From: Macrostomum hystrix
Lineage: Eukaryota; Platyhelminthes; Macrostomidae
Direction of reading: 5' to 3'
Length of the DNA: 64,000 nucleotides
Assembly (NCBI GenBank): GCA_950097015.1
Contig: CATNEN010000010.1
Location: forward strand, 2,062,501-2,126,500
The position numbers were made by a program, and so were the translations under genes. Position 1 is the stretch's first letter; each line of letters starts with the position of its first letter. The notes beneath the pieces were generated by a model that saw only the letters and a list, made by a program, of their open reading frames with translations, had not been told where the DNA came from and did not search any database. This document shows, piece after piece, positions 10,912 to 25,900 of the stretch.

Positions 10912-13900
10912 TCAGGCCAGACTGTACTCAAGCAGTGAGCTGAAGCTGGCGGTACTGGGGCCATAGTTGGCGCACAGCACCACCGGGCAGCCGGCTGGGT
11001 AGCCCGTCAGCCGCACCCGGCCGCGCCAGTCGTCGTTGCCGACGGCGCTCAGCTGGGTCCAGTCGCTGTCACAGACGACGGCGACGGCGGTGGCGCCGGG
11101 CAAGCGGTAGTCGAAGGCCAAACAGCCGTCCTTGAGTTGAGAGCAAACAGACGGGCGGTCGATTTCGCTTTTCTGTTTAAAATTCATTGGATCCCATACT
11201 TTCTGATCCAGAAGAGCTTATCGGCTTACTTGATAAACTTTCCAAATTCCCAAATTTACTGATCCTAAAGCGCCTTGTCCTTTTACCTTTCCGATAATAA
11301 TAATATTCGTATCAATATGGGCCGAAGTACGGGCTAAAGTAGGGGGCGCTTGGCAGAGCGGTTAAGTCGGTCCCTGAGCTCGATTTAGCCACATTCATTT
11401 GGGGCGCAGCCGCGGAGAGAAGGCTTGGGGGCATGTCGTGCAATTTACGCCCTTGAGGGCCAACCTCCAAGGCACAGTGAAGTGTACACTGCCTGACGAT
11501 GAGAAAGTCAGGGCAGATGTACACACCTGTGTGAGCGTGCGCCTGCGTACAGTATCTGTGTGTGTGTGCTCAGGAGTCAGCGAAATAGGCAGAATTGCCT
11601 GCTTGCTGGCTGCGGGTCTAGTGTCACCAAATGATGTGCCATGGGCTCAGTCAATGGGCCATCAAGTAGGGCAGGGATTACACAGGCCGAATCGCTTGGC
11701 CCACAGCGGGTTTCAACCGGGTAAACGTCCTCAATCCTCAAACCTCGTTCAGCTGATGGCTTCAGCTCCCATAAAGTGTGAATTTCGGAATCCCTAGGAC
11801 TCACCGCCTCGGGTTTCAGCACGGCCCGCACCGGCCACCTGACGGAGCAGCCGTCCTTCCACTGGGCGAACTGCTGCGGGAAGGCGGCGAGGCTGTCGAG
11901 GCCACCGACATTGCGCCAGGCGGGCGAATCCGGCACGCACAGCAGCAGGGAGTGCAGACTGGGAAAATTTTCCCCAGGCGCGGAGGTTGGCAGGCCGAAC
12001 ACAATGAGGCCATAATAGCCCGGGCCAGGCGGACTGACGGTGAAGCAGACTCGGCCGGGCGGACCCTCGGTCAGCGACGCCTGCTGCAGGACCCGTTCGC
12101 CAATCAGGGGCGGCCCGCCGTCCAGCCGCAGCAGCTGGGAGGTGAGCCGCAGCGGCGGGCCGGTTGCCCGAAACTCGGCCACGGGCTGGTCGCAGCAGCG
12201 GGCGGGGTCCAGGAGGGTCACCAGCGGGTCGGCCGGGCTCAGGCAGGCCAGGCCGAAGCCGGCGGCGCGGGGCGAAGCGCCGAGAAGGCCAGGCGGCTTG
12301 CGCAGCGACATGGCCGAATGCGGCGGCCGATACAGCAGCAGCAGCTGGTAGGCCAGGTGCAGCTCGTTTCCGTCAGTCGACGGCCGATTGGCGAACACCT
12401 CGACGCCCAGAATGCAGCCGGAAGGCGAGGAGGAGCCGGGCAGCAGCGGTCGGATCAGCAGCTGTGGCGAGTTCGGCGAGGACCTTCGCGAACTGCCGGC
12501 CGCTGAAGGGGTGACAACGCGCCATACACAGGAGGACTCGGTGGCGTCGGCCTGCTGCTGCTGCTGCTGCTGCTGCTGACGAGAGACACTCACCAGCTTT
12601 ACAAGGAAGCGAAGCTGGTCGGGCTCGGAACCTGAGATCTGAAGGTTGATGCGGAAGCCAGTTTTGCTGCTAGTCATACTTTTCTCACTTCTCATCGTCT
12701 CCACTCAGTTCTCTCTCATCTCTTACCGCTTAATCTCATCACCTCGCATTTCTCCAAATCTTGTTACAGTTCTCACCCGTCTTGTCCCATTTCTCTATTC
12801 CCATGTCTTCATTAATATCTGCCCCATCCCATACTTGATTAAAGAGCGAAAGACATGCCCACCAAATTCGAAGGCAGTCACCTGCAGCCTGATGTCGTCT
12901 CCCTGATCAGGCAGAGAGCAGATTGGCACAGCTCCGAATCCGTCCGCAGACGCAGCAAAGCCGGGGGGTTCCAGCAGGCTCAGGCAGTACATGCCCTGGC
13001 CGCGCAGGTTGGCATCGGTGGGCCCGTAGCAGGTGCTCTGGCAGGCGGGGAACGGCTCCGGCTGACTGCGGATGGCCGCCTCCAGGCGGTACTCACAGAT
13101 GGCGCTGAACACCTGCGGGCATTAATAGATAGTGAACCTTTGATAGCCAGATCGTAGACTATCTGCAACAGATAGTCTACTCTAAACCAGAGCCAGTCTA
13201 TTCTAAACCAGAGCCAGTCTACTCTAAAGCAGAGCCAGTCTACTCTAAACCAGGGCCAGTCTACTCTAAACCAGAGCCAGTCTACTCTAAACCAGAGCCA
13301 GTCTACTCTAAACCAGGGCCAGTCTACTCTAAACCAGAGCCAGTCTACTCTAAACCAGAGCCAGTCTACTCTAAAATAAAGATAGCCCAACCTAAACCAC
13401 AGTTAGTCCAACCTAAACTAGAGACAGTCCAACCGAAACCAGAGCCAGTCCAACCTAAACCAGAACCAGTCCAACCTAAACCAGAGCCAGTCCACCTAAA
13501 CCAGAACCAGTCCAACCTAAACCAGAGCCAGTCCAACCTAAACCAGAGCCAGTCCAACCTAAACCAGAACCAGTCCAACCTAAACCAGAGCCAGTCCAAC
13601 CTAAACCAGAGCCAGTCCAACCTAAACCAGAACCAGTCCAACCTAAACCAGAGCCAGTCCAACCTAAACCAGAACCAGTCCAACCTAAACCAGAGCCAGT
13701 CCAACCTAAACCAGAACCAGTCCAACCTAAACCAGAGCCAGTCCACCTAAACCAGAACCAGTCCAACCTAAACCAGAGCCAGTCCAACCTAAACCAGAGC
13801 CAGTCCAACCTAAACCAGAACCAGTCCAACCTAAACCAGAGCCAGTCCAACCTAAACCAGAGCCAGTCCAACCTAAACCAGAACCAGTCCAACCTAAACC

Positions 13901-16900
13901 AGAGCCAGTCCAACCTAAACCAGAACCAGTCCAACCTAAACCAGAGCCAGTCCAACCTAAACCAGAACCAGTCCAATCTAAACCAGAGCCAGTCCAACCT
14001 AAACCAGAGCCAGTCCAACCTAAACCAGAGCCAGTCCAACCTAAACCAGAGCCAGTCCAACCTAAACCAGAGCCAGTCCAACCTAAACCAGAGCCAGTCC
14101 AACCTAAACCAGAGCCAGTCCAACCTAAACCAGAGCCAGTCCATCCTAAACCAGAGCCAGTCCAACCTAAACCAGAACCAGTCCAACCTAAAACAGAGCC
14201 AGTCCAACCTAAACTAGAGCCAGTCCAACCTAAACCAGAGCCAGTCCAACCTAAACCAGAACCAGTCCAACCTAAACCAGAGCCAGTCCAACCTAAACCA
14301 GAGCCAGTCCAACCTAAACCAGAACCAGTCCAACCTAAACCAGAACCAGTCCAACCTAAATCAGAGCCAGTCCAACCTAAACCAGAGCCAGTCCAACCTA
14401 AACCAGAGCCAGTCCAACCTAAACCAGAACCAGTCCAACCTAAACCAGAGCCAGTCCAACCTAAACCAGAGCCAGTCCAACCTAAACCAGAGCCAGTCCA
14501 ACCTAAACCAGAACCAGTCCAACCTAAACCAGAACCAGTCCAACCTAAATCAGAGCCAGTCCAACCTAAACCAGAGCCAGTCCAACCTAAACCAGAGCCA
14601 GTCCAACCTAAACCAGAACCAGTCCAACCTAAACCAGAGCCAGTCCAACCTAAACCAGAGCCAGTCCAACCTAAACCAGAGCCAGTCCAACCTAAACCGT
14701 AGACTCACAGACTGTCGGTCCCCACGCTGCTCGGCCTCCCGCAAGAAAAGGATAAGTCTGTAGTGCCCGCTGGCGGGTGGCTTCAGAACGAAGGCGACGC
14801 AGGAGTCGCGCGGGTCGTAGAAGCTGACGCCGTAGCGGGCTAAACGGCGGGCTGACTCGTCCTCCGGGGCGGACCCGGCGGCGGCGGCCGCTGCGGCGGA
14901 CACAGCGCTCAGGGTGAAGGTGAAGGCCAGATTGGGCACCAAATCCCTGGATTAATTGCGGAAGGGATTTAAGTAGAATAGTTTCCATAGATAGCTTGGG
15001 TTACAGAGGCTTATACAAATCCCAATCAGGTCCTATCCCTTCCCCCAATGGTCCCATATTTTCCTCTAGTCTTGATCTGACCCGTTTTCTAGCATCTCAT
15101 CCTATCCTTCATTCAATCCCCATTCTTCACTCTGATCCCACAATTTACTGAAATCTCACTCAAATTTTATTCTTTTTTTTTCAAATCCCAACTGACTAAT
15201 ACGAGCCCGTACTTCCGATCCAATGAATCATTCCAATGCATGCACTCTGATCCCATCCTTCACTCAGATCTCATCCTTCAGTCTGATCCCATTCTTTACT
15301 CTGATCCCATTCTTTTCTCTGATCATATTCTGAAATTCTGAAATCCAAAATGACATTAAAATTTTCCTTCACTTAAATTCCAACATAAGCTCCAATGCAA
15401 TCCTTTACTCTAATCCCATCTTTAACTCAGATCCCATCTTTAACTCAGATCCCATCTTTAACTCAGATCCCATCTTTAACTCAGATCCCATCTTTAACTC
15501 AGATCCCATCTTTAACTCAGATCCCATCTTTAACTCAGATCCCATCTTTAACTCAGATCCCATCTTTAACTCAGATCCCATCTTTAACTCAGATCCCATC
15601 TTTAACTCAGATCCCATCTTTAACTCAGATCCCATCTTTAACTCAGATCCCATCTTTAACTCAGATCCCATCTTTAACTCAGATCCCATCTTTAACTCAG
15701 ATCCCATCTTTAACTCAGATCCCATCTTTAACTCAGATCCCATCTTTAACTCAGATCCCATCGCTCCTTTTGATCCTAGCAACCGCATCTTTCATACCGC
15801 AACGGCAAGCCAAACCACATCAAACCACATCCCAATGGCCAGCTCAAAAGCGGCAGCTCACCTGGGCACAGCCAGCTTGACCAGCAGTGCCGGCCGGAGA
15901 AACCTCAGCGCCGGATCGTCGGCAACGTCGGGCGCATCAATGGCGTCATCGTAGCGAATCCTGGCTAGCAGGTGCGTCCTAAGTTCGAGTCCGTGCTTGA
16001 AGAAGGCGCTCTTCACCGGAGCCAGAGCCTCGAACTGGGCCTTGCTGATTGGCTGGGCCAGCAGCTGCCACTCGGGCCGGTCGGGCAGGTGAGTGTACAC
16101 CAGCTTGGCCGGGCTGGGCAGGAAGTAGAACTCGTCCAGCTCGTAGCGGACATTCTCCAGGGTGCTCTGCCGGCCGCCGACAAGCCGCCTGGCTGCCCAG
16201 TGACAATCCACCAGCTGCCATTGGCCCCGCACCAGCACCGCGTTCCAGCTGTGCCGGCCACGGCTCTCCGAGTTGAAAACCATGCCAGGGTGGTACTCAG
16301 CACCTGCGGGTGGGTGAGCGCTGTGATTTAGGAGGGTGTGAATAGCAGGGTATTGGGTGTAAATAGCAGGGTATTGGGTGTGAATAGCAGGGTATTGGGT
16401 GTGAATAGCATGGTATTAGGTTGAATAGCAGGGTATTGGGTGTGAATAGCAGGGTATTGGGTGTGAATAGCAGGGTATTGGGTGTGAATAGCATGGTATT
16501 TGGTGTGAATAGCAGGGTGTATTGGGTGTTAATAGCATGGTATTGGGTGTGAATAGCAGGGTATTGGGTGTGAATAGCAGGGTATTGGGTGTGAATAGCA
16601 GGGTATTGGGTGTGAATAGCAGGGTATTGGGTGTGAATAGCATGGTATTTGGTGTGAATAGCATGGTATTGGGTGTGAATAGCATGGTATTTGGTGTGAA
16701 TAGCAGGGTATTGGGTGTGAATAGCAGGGTATTTGGTGTTAATAGCATGGTATTGGGTGTGAATAGCAGGGTATTGGGTGTGAATAGCAGGGTATTGGGT
16801 GTGAATAGCAGGGTATTGGGTGTGAATAGCATGGTATTTGGTGTGAATAGCATGGTATTGGGTGTGAATAGCAGGGTGTATTGGATTTTGCATATCGCAG

Positions 16901-19900
16901 TGGTGGTGACTAGACAAGAGTAGACAAGGGATGTTACACAATGAGATGAATATCGGGTGGCGTGAATGTCATGGATGGAGTTTATCAGAGCAGAGATACT
17001 GTACAAGCGCACCCTTGGCGAAGCCGGACACGATCTGGCAGGGAATGTCGCAGGCGGCACACAGGGTGTAGAAGGCCTGCGCGTAGGTGCTGGTGCCAGC
17101 CTTGATGCCCATCAGAATGGCTTCGGGCGAGTCGGCGCGGCAGGCCTGGAAGCGCAGTCGGCCCAGGTCCTTGGAGCAGAGCCAGAAGAACAGCAGGCGC
17201 AGCTTCTCGAGGTCGTCGCTGACGCGGGGCCCGTAGACCAGGCGCCAGACCAACTCCTTGAAGCTGGCGGGCTCCGGCTGCAGCGCGGTGCGCAGGGCGT
17301 GGCTGTCCGCCCGCTGGAACCGCTCCGGCGGCGGCTTCTGGTAGGCGGTGGCGCCGGAGCTCGCGAAGGCATTCGGCGGCGGCGAGTTGGCCGGAGCAGT
17401 CAGCGACTTGCCGATGGCATCCATTTGGGGCGGCAGCGAGAAGTCAGACGGCGGCGGCTCGGACAAGACTGTGGATCATTGAGAAGGGACAGCGGGATTC
17501 AGGGACCATTTGCGGGGTGCGATATGACAAGAGAATGTGGGTTGGGATTCGGAGATAAAGAATCAGAGGATATGGGATCAGAGGATATGGGATCAGAGGA
17601 TATGGGATCAGAGGATATGGGATCAGAGGATATGGGATCAGAGGATATGGGATCAGAGGATATGGGATCAGAGGATATGGGATCAGAGGATATGGGATCA
17701 GGGGGTTATGGGATCAGAGGATATGGGATCAGCAGATATGGGATCAGAGGACATGGTGTCAGATTTGGGCCAAATATCTGCTATGAGTTCATATAAATTT
17801 CGAATGGGATTTTTTGAGAATGGGATTATTAAATAGGGATATTTCTTACACGTCTGATCGTACTGGCCCATCGGCTCCCAGGACTTCGAATCTGTGAAAT
17901 GAAGAAATAAAAAGGCGAGTCACTAGACGAAAATGGTAACAAACGAATGTCGGTTATAAGCCTGGATAAGTTTGGCAACAATGAGACAGCAGGGTTAGGT
18001 GAGGCTATATGAAAGCAACCTCGCTGCAATCAGATGCGTGCCATCCGGCTATTGAACAATCGATACTATGAACAAGGGGATAAAAAAGTGGCGCAGAAGG
18101 TGGGTGGAGTGAGTACGGGAGGACGCACAGCCAGGCCCAGAGGCCGGCCGCACCCTGAGCTGCTCAGCCCTGGTGGGTAGCTGGAACAGCTTCGTCTGCG
18201 GAGAGCGCCGACTGCGGCTGGCTGCTGGAGCAGGCGGGATTTGGTGTTTGCGAATGAGAATTTGACGCCGATTCCTGCTGCTGGCAAAGCATAGGGCTCT
18301 GACATTCACTGCTGAAACATCATTTCAGGCCACTATGAACATTTCTTTTTAGCCAATAAGTTATTTTGCACCCTCCACTTTGTGTCCCGCATTCACTACT
18401 ATGGGATCAACAATCCTTTTCAGCCATTCTCAATCCTCTCTAGTGATCCCTAATCATCTCCTGCAGTCCCTAATCCTGTCCTGTAGTCCCTAGTCCTATT
18501 CTGTAGTCCATAATCCTCTCCTGTAGTCCCTAGTCCTATTCTGTAGTCCATAATCCTCTCCTGTAGTCCCTAGTCCTATTCTGTAGTCCCTAGTCCTATT
18601 CTGTAGTCCTTAGTCCTATTCTGTAGTCCATAATCCTCCCCTGTAGTCCCTAGTCCTATTCTGTAGTCCTTAGTCCTATTCTGTAGTCCATAATCCTCCC
18701 CTGTAGTCCCTAGTCCTATTCTGTAGTCCCTAGTCCTATTCTGTAGTCCCTAGTCCTATTCTGTAGTCCATAATCCTCCCCTGTAGTCCCTAGTCCTATT
18801 CTGTAGTCCCTAGTCCTATTCTGTAGTCCATAATCCTCCCCTGTAGTCCCTAGTCCTATTCTGTAGTCCCTAGTCCTATTCTGTAGTCCATAATCCTCCC
18901 CTGTAGTCCCTAGTCCTATCCTGTAGTCCCTAATCCTGTCCTGTAGTCCCTAATCCTTTCCTGTAGTCCCTAATCCTCTCCTGTAGTCCCTAGTCCTCTC
19001 CTGTAGTCCCTAGTCCTCTCCTGTAGTCCCTAGTCCTCTCCTGTAGTCCCTAATCCTGTCCTGTAGTCCTCTACTGTAGTCCCTTATCCTTTCCTGTAGT
19101 CCATAATCCTGTCCTGTAGTCCTCTACTGTAGTCCCTAATTCTGTCCTGTAGTCCTCTACTGTAGTCCCTAGTCCTCTCCTGTAGTCCCTAGTCCTCTCC
19201 TGTAGTCCCTAATCCTGTCCTGTAGTCCCAAGTCCTCTCCTGTAGTCCCTTATCCTGTCCTGTAGTCCCTAATCCTGTCCTGTAGTCCCTAATCCTTTAA
19301 TGTAGTCCCTAATCATCTCCTGTAGTCCCTAATCATCTCCTGTAGTCCCTAGTCCTGTCCTGTAGTCCCTAATCCTGTCCTGTAGTCCCTAGTCCTGTCC
19401 TGTAGTCCCTAATCCTGTCCTGTAGTCCCTAATCCTGTCCTGTAGTCCCTAATCATCTCCTGTAGTCCCTTATCATATCCTGTAGTCCCTAGTCCTCTCC
19501 TGTAGTCCTGTCCTGTAGTCCCTAGTCCTCTCCTGTAGTCCCTAGTCCTATTCTGTAGTCCCTAATCCTCTCCTGTAGTCCCTAGTCCTCTCCTGTAGTC
19601 AATTCTGCATGCTACCCTATCACTCCCACCACTGCAATCCCCGATCCCCCATCGCCGACATCACTCTAATCCAGGTGATCTCACTGTTATCTCAAAGTAT
19701 TCTGCAATCAGCCGTTTCCACTGAATCATTTCGCAGCGGGATCCAAATCAAGACGCCAATGCAATAACAAACCCAAGCAATAACAATGGATCTCACATGA
19801 GTCCTGGTAAGGGGCACCTGTAGTGGCAGGTCCCGGCCTCTGTTGCGGCTGCCCCCGCTGCTGCTGCTGTTGCCAAGGCCGCTCGTAGCCTGGCAACGCA

Positions 19901-22900
19901 TCATCGTGGACGTTCTGTAAAAATTCGTGGAAGTGATACTTTTCAGATTGTGATTGCGAGGGCCGACATGTAGAAAATTATTTTTATTTGCTACATAGTT
20001 CAGAATCCCAGAAGACACTCAATGATAAAGGCCAAATGGCGATCCAAAGCGCCTTCTGACCTGATATCCAAGGACTACAATTTCAATGTGCAATACTTTA
20101 TAACCGGCTAGGTGCGCAGAAAGCTGCATCACCGAAGCAAGCGGAAAGACAACGCCACTTTGAAGTGGAGTGCGAATAGAAGAGGAATTAGGAAACTAAG
20201 CGAAAATTAAAATCGAGCATTGATTCGAGGAATCGAACGAGAAAGGGATTAGAATCTGCCGAGGAATCGCATGAATATTTTACGACACGCAGAGCACTGA
20301 CCAGGTTCGGAGGTGGGGTGGGCGAGTTGAAATCGCCGCCGACAATCGATGCAGCTGACGAATTCTGATCAGCCGAACTCTGCCTACTCAAACTTGAGAA
20401 CTGCTGGCGATGCTGCTGCTGCTGCTGCCGCCGCGGTCCTGGTTGAGTGGCCATCTGCGGCCGAATCGCAGGCTGCTGAAGTGTCAGCGCACTCGGTTGG
20501 CTAAGTTGCTGCAATTGGATAGCAAAAATATATTTCAGATCCCACATCCAGATCCCAAACCCACCTCAGCGATCTTCTCCACCCTCAAGGATCCTCTCCA
20601 CCCTCAAGGATCTTCTCCACCCTCAAAGATCTTCTCCACCCTCAAGGATCTTCTCCACCCTCAGGGATCTTCTCCACCCTCAGGGATCTTCTTCACCCTC
20701 AGGGATCTTCTCCACCCTCAGGGATCTTCTTCACCCTCAGGGATCTTCGTCACCCTCAAGGATCTTCTCCACCCTCAAGGATCTTCTCCACCCTCAAGGA
20801 TCTTCTCCACCCCTCAGTGATCATCTCCACCCCTCAGTGATCTTCTCCACCCCTCGGGGATCTTCTCCACCCTCAGAGATCTTCTTCATCCCTCAGGGAT
20901 TTTCTACACACTCAGCGAGTTTTACTGCCCACAGAGAGAACACTAGGGGATACTTTTCAGGGAAATCTTTTGTATCTCTGCGAGTGAAAGGAAAGAAGGT
21001 TGCAAGAGGAAGCATTTTCTAATGCACTTGTGCAGATTAAAATTTCTGAAGGTCTCGATTTCAACTGAATGCTACGGAGTAATGATCGGAAAAGCTTCCA
21101 AAGCCCCGAAGTCTGATAGACAATAGAGCGCAGATCATTGCTGGCTACACTGGCCAGCGGGTTGCCATAAACACGCAGCAACATAGTATCCAAGCAATTA
21201 GCCACCCAATACAAGCGGAGGCCCTAAATTTGGCAGGCCATATTAGTTCAAGCAGATTCTGATCAGCTTGGCACTGGGGTTAGAAGGGATATAGAGAGAA
21301 GACAGACGATAGAAAAAAGAGAGGAACAATCAAAAGGTAAATTAGAGACAGGAGAAATGGCTGCCCTAGATGGACATGGCCACTGAGGGGGACCGAGAAA
21401 CAAAGTATACTGTTAAAAAACGAAGGGTTGAAAGAAGTGCTAAGATGGAGATGAAGGGGGAAGGGTAGGGTCGGAGAGCAGGTGAAGGGAGGAGGAAGGG
21501 AATGGGCGGAGAGCAGGTGAAGGGAGGAGGAAGGGAAGGGGCGGAGAGCAGGTGAAGGGAGGAGGAAGGGAGGGGGCGGAGAGCAGGTGATGGGAGGAGG
21601 AAGGGAATGGGCGGAGAGCAGGTGAAGGGAGGAGGAAGGGAAGGGGCGGAGAGCAGGTGAAGGGAGGAGGAAGGGAGGGGGCGGAGAGCAGGTGAAGGGA
21701 GGAGGAAGGGAAGGGGTGGAGAGCAGGTGAAGGGAGGAGGAAGGGAAGGGGCGGAGAGCAGGTGAAGGGAGGAGGAAGGGAAGGGGCGGAGAGCAGGTGA
21801 AGGGAGGAGGAAGGGAAGGGGCGGAGAGCAGGTGAAGGGAGGAGGAAGGGAAGGGGCGGAGAGCAGGTGAAGGGAGGAGGAAGGGAAGGGGCGGAGAGCA
21901 GGTGAAGGGAGGAGGAAGGGAAGGGGCGGAGAGCAGGTGAAGGGAGGAGGAAGGGAGGGGGCGGAGAGCAGGTGAAGGGAGGAGGAAGGGAAGGGGTGGA
22001 GAGCAGGTGAAGGGAGGAGGAAGGGAAGGGGTGGAGAGCAGGTGAAGGGAGGAGGAAGGGAAGGGGCGGAGAGCAGGTGAAGGGAGGAGGAAGGGAGGGG
22101 GCGGAGAGCAGGTGAAGGGAGGAGGAAGGGAAGGGGTGGAGAGCAGGTGAAGGGAGGAGGAAGGGAGGGGGCGGAGAGCAGGTGAAGGGAGGAGGAAGGG
22201 AAGGGGCGGAGAGCAGGTGAAGGGAGGAGGAAGGGAAGGGGCGGAGAGCAGGTGAAGGGAGGAGGAAGGGAAGGGTCGGAGAGCAAGTTATGCGGTAATC
22301 GGGCCAGTTGACCAGACACACACGGTGACAGGCCAGTTGTCACGAGTCAAACTGAATGAGTGAATGGCAAGCCAGAAATTGGCATGCAGGGAAGGCAGCA
22401 AGCCGTGCACTTGTGCAGACCAAAAGCATTCCTTCCTGATAATCAGGCCTGTCCCCAAGCGCCCAGACGCGCACAAGCACAGCGCGTGCACATGCGAGTA
22501 CATAGGTGCAGCACATAGAGTCAGTAGGGCAGGGATAGTGAGTGGTGAATCAGGAATTGCAGCAAATTGTAGCCTAGGAGACAAACCGTGCAGTGACACA
22601 AAAATGCCAGCAGGGATATCATCCAACAGGGATACAAATGGCTAAATCTTTAAAAGCATGGCCGAATGGGACATTGCGAACTGTTCCCAGCACAGATGAA
22701 TCCTCCTCCATGTGAGACTTTCTCCACTCCACAAAGGGAAGGGAAAATGCACTTTTGCATGGAGGGCTGTGCGCACTGGGATCGGCTGTCTGGCCAAACA
22801 GCCTGCTTTTTTTGCTTTTCTTTTAAACAAACAAACTCCCCATTCTTTGCTTTCGCTGCTTCAACTTACTAACTTCATCTAACTTAACGAAGCTTTTATC

Positions 22901-25900
22901 CCACAGCTAACCTACCGAACGATCTACACTGCTGCATCTACCCCACAGCTAACCTACCGAATGATCTACACTGCTGTATCTACCCCACAGCTAACCTACC
23001 GAATGATCTACACTGCTGTATCTACCCCACAGCTAACCTACCGAATGATCTACACTGCTGTATCTACCCCACAGCTAACCTACCGAACGATCTACACTGC
23101 TGTATCTACCCCACAGCTAACCTACCGAATGATCTACACTGCTGTATCTACCCCACAGCTAACCTACCGAACGATCTACACTGCTGTATCTACCCCACAG
23201 CTAACCTACCGAATGATCTACACTGCTGTATCTACCCCACAGCTAACCTACCGAATGATCTACACTGCTGTATCTACCCCACAGCTAACCTACCGAATGA
23301 TCTACACTGCTGTATCTACCCCACAGCTAACCTACCGAATGATCTACACTGCTGTATCTACCCCACAGCTAACCTACCGAATGATCTACACTGCTGTATC
23401 TACCCCACAGCTAACCTACCGAATGATCTACACTGCTGTATCTACCCCACAGCTAACCTACCGAATGATCTACACTGCTGCATCTACCCCACAGCTAACC
23501 CACCGAATGATCTACACTGCTGCATCTACCCCACAGCTACCCTACCCAATCTACTCTGCTGCATCTACCCCACAGCTACCCTACCCAATCTACTCTGCTG
23601 CATCTACCCCACAGCTACCCTACCCAATCTACTCTGCTGCATCTACCCCACAGCTAACATACTCTAGCCGACTCACCCTGGCTACAGGTGACTGCGGTTG
23701 CTCCGGCTGCAGCAGCAGTGTGCGCTGGCTCTGATAGGCCGGCACGGGCGACTGGCCCTCCGTGATGCTCAGCGACTGCAGGTCAGGCTGAATTGGATAG
23801 GTGTGGTATACTCTTTGAGGCCTAACATAGACTTCAGGCACTACCAAAATTTCATCTCAGACTTCAGGCACTACCAAAATCTCATCTCAGACTTCAGGCA
23901 CTACCAAAATCTCATCTCAGACTTCAGGCACTACCAAAATCTCATCTCAGACTTCAGGCACTACCAAAATCTCATTTCAGACTTCAGCTACTACCAAAAT
24001 CTCGTTTCAGACTTCAGCTACTACCAAAATCTCATTTCAGACTTCAGGCACTACCAAAATCTCATCTCAGACTTCAGGCACTACCAAAATCTCATCTCAG
24101 ACTTCAGGCACTACCAAAATCTCATCTCAGACTTCGGGCACTACCAAAATCTCATCTCAGACTTCAGGCACTACCAAAATCTCATCTCAGACTTCGGGCA
24201 CTACCAAAATCTCATCTCAGACTTCGGGCACTACCAAAATCTCATCTCAGACTTCGGGCACTACCAAAATCTCATCTCAGACTTCAGGCACTACCAAAAT
24301 CTCATCTCAGACTTCGGGCACTACCAAAATCTCATCTCAGACTTCAGGCACTACCAAAATCTCATCTCAGACTTCAGGCACTACGACAAAATCAGATGTT
24401 GGACTTGGCACCACCGAGAACCCACAACTTTATGTGACAGTGCTTTTCTTTCGCGGTCTAACCTCAGCCCCGCTGCTTCCAAATCCGCCGCCGCCGCCTT
24501 GAGTATAGGGCTCGGGCAGGTCGCCCAGTTGAGCAGTCTCACAGTTGTAATTGTACATAAGGTGAGGCGGTGTGGTGCCCTGATAGCGGCCGGCATAGCC
24601 GGGCGGAGCCTCGCAGTGCAGCAGGTACTGGCACATGTGGGTGAAGGTCTCTCCATCGGCTGGTTCATTGGCGTATATCTCCAGGCCGTACTCACCTGAG
24701 ATTGTGTGTGTGAGCAGGACTGGTTGGTTCACACTAATTGCAGCTTCTATCACACACCAAGCCAATCAGATGCGCAAAGCTGGTCAGAGATTAATAAATT
24801 AGCAAAATAGTGAGAACAACATTGAGTAAAACTACATCGATGTATATAGTACAGAATGTATATAAAACAGTAACCATTAATTAAAAACATTACCAAACTA
24901 ATCGACTCGGTTACCTGAACATTGGGGTGGGCTTCGAGTTTCCTGTAGCATAGAAAAAAATGGAATCCAGTTGAGTTACAGTGATTTGACTGCAAACCTA
25001 AAGCTCACATGCACAGATGCCTTGGAAACTGCAAAATTAGATTTCATGCAAAACTCATCGAGATATACTATAGCATGCTTGTGAGTAACTGACTAACAGC
25101 CTTGAGTAAAGACTTTTGTACTAGAAAACTTGAAGTTTATATGCTTCAATGTTATAAATGAAAATCACAATTGCTGTTTCAGTCCATACAATGGAAGTCT
25201 ATGCCCCTAGGTTTCGGCATAGAAATAAAAGGAAACCCAATATATCTGTACAATAATCTGTTCACTTAAGTACAAACCTCTTGGTTAAAAGTAAAACAAT
25301 CTATTACTTAATTAAATTAATCTGAGATGACTGAAAACATCATGTAGGTAAATATAAAAACGATATAGTAGGTCACGAAATTACAAAATCTAGGCCTCTA
25401 AAGTACACTAAAAAACGCCACTAAAGTACACTCATCTAGACCACTAAAGTACACTCATCTAGGCCACTAAAGTACACTCATCTAGGCCACTAAAGTACAC
25501 TCATCTAGGCCACTAAAGTACACTCATCTAGGTCACTAAAGTACACTCATCTAGGCCACTTAAGTACACTCATATAGGCCACTAAAGTACACACATATAG
25601 GCTACTAAAGTACACTCATATAGGCTACTAAAGTACACTCATCTAGGCCACTAAATTACACTCATATAGGCTACTAAAGTACACTCATCTAGGCCACTAA
25701 AGTACAAGAATTTAAGTTTGAAAGCCCCAAGGCGTGACTGACCCGGCTCTGGCAGGCTGATCTGAAACGTAGTTTGGCTGGGCGTCTCGAACTGCCTGCA
25801 GTGCTGGTCCAGCGCGTCCTCATCGAAGCCGTTGCGTCGCAACTTGGCCAGCAGGCGGACGTCCCGGCGAGACCGACGGAAGTATAGCTGGGCCTGGCCG

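Noticed and set aside
13476-14942. Minus frames with WFRLDWL repeats joined to a real KY exon
   Set aside because: The KY exon ends at a good donor (14709/14708) about 10 bp before the array. Reading on into the repeats is intron read-through.
21366-22343. 325-codon Pro/Ser/Leu-rich minus frame
   Set aside because: Array read-through with a 35-bp unit; all frames stay open because the strand is pyrimidine-only.
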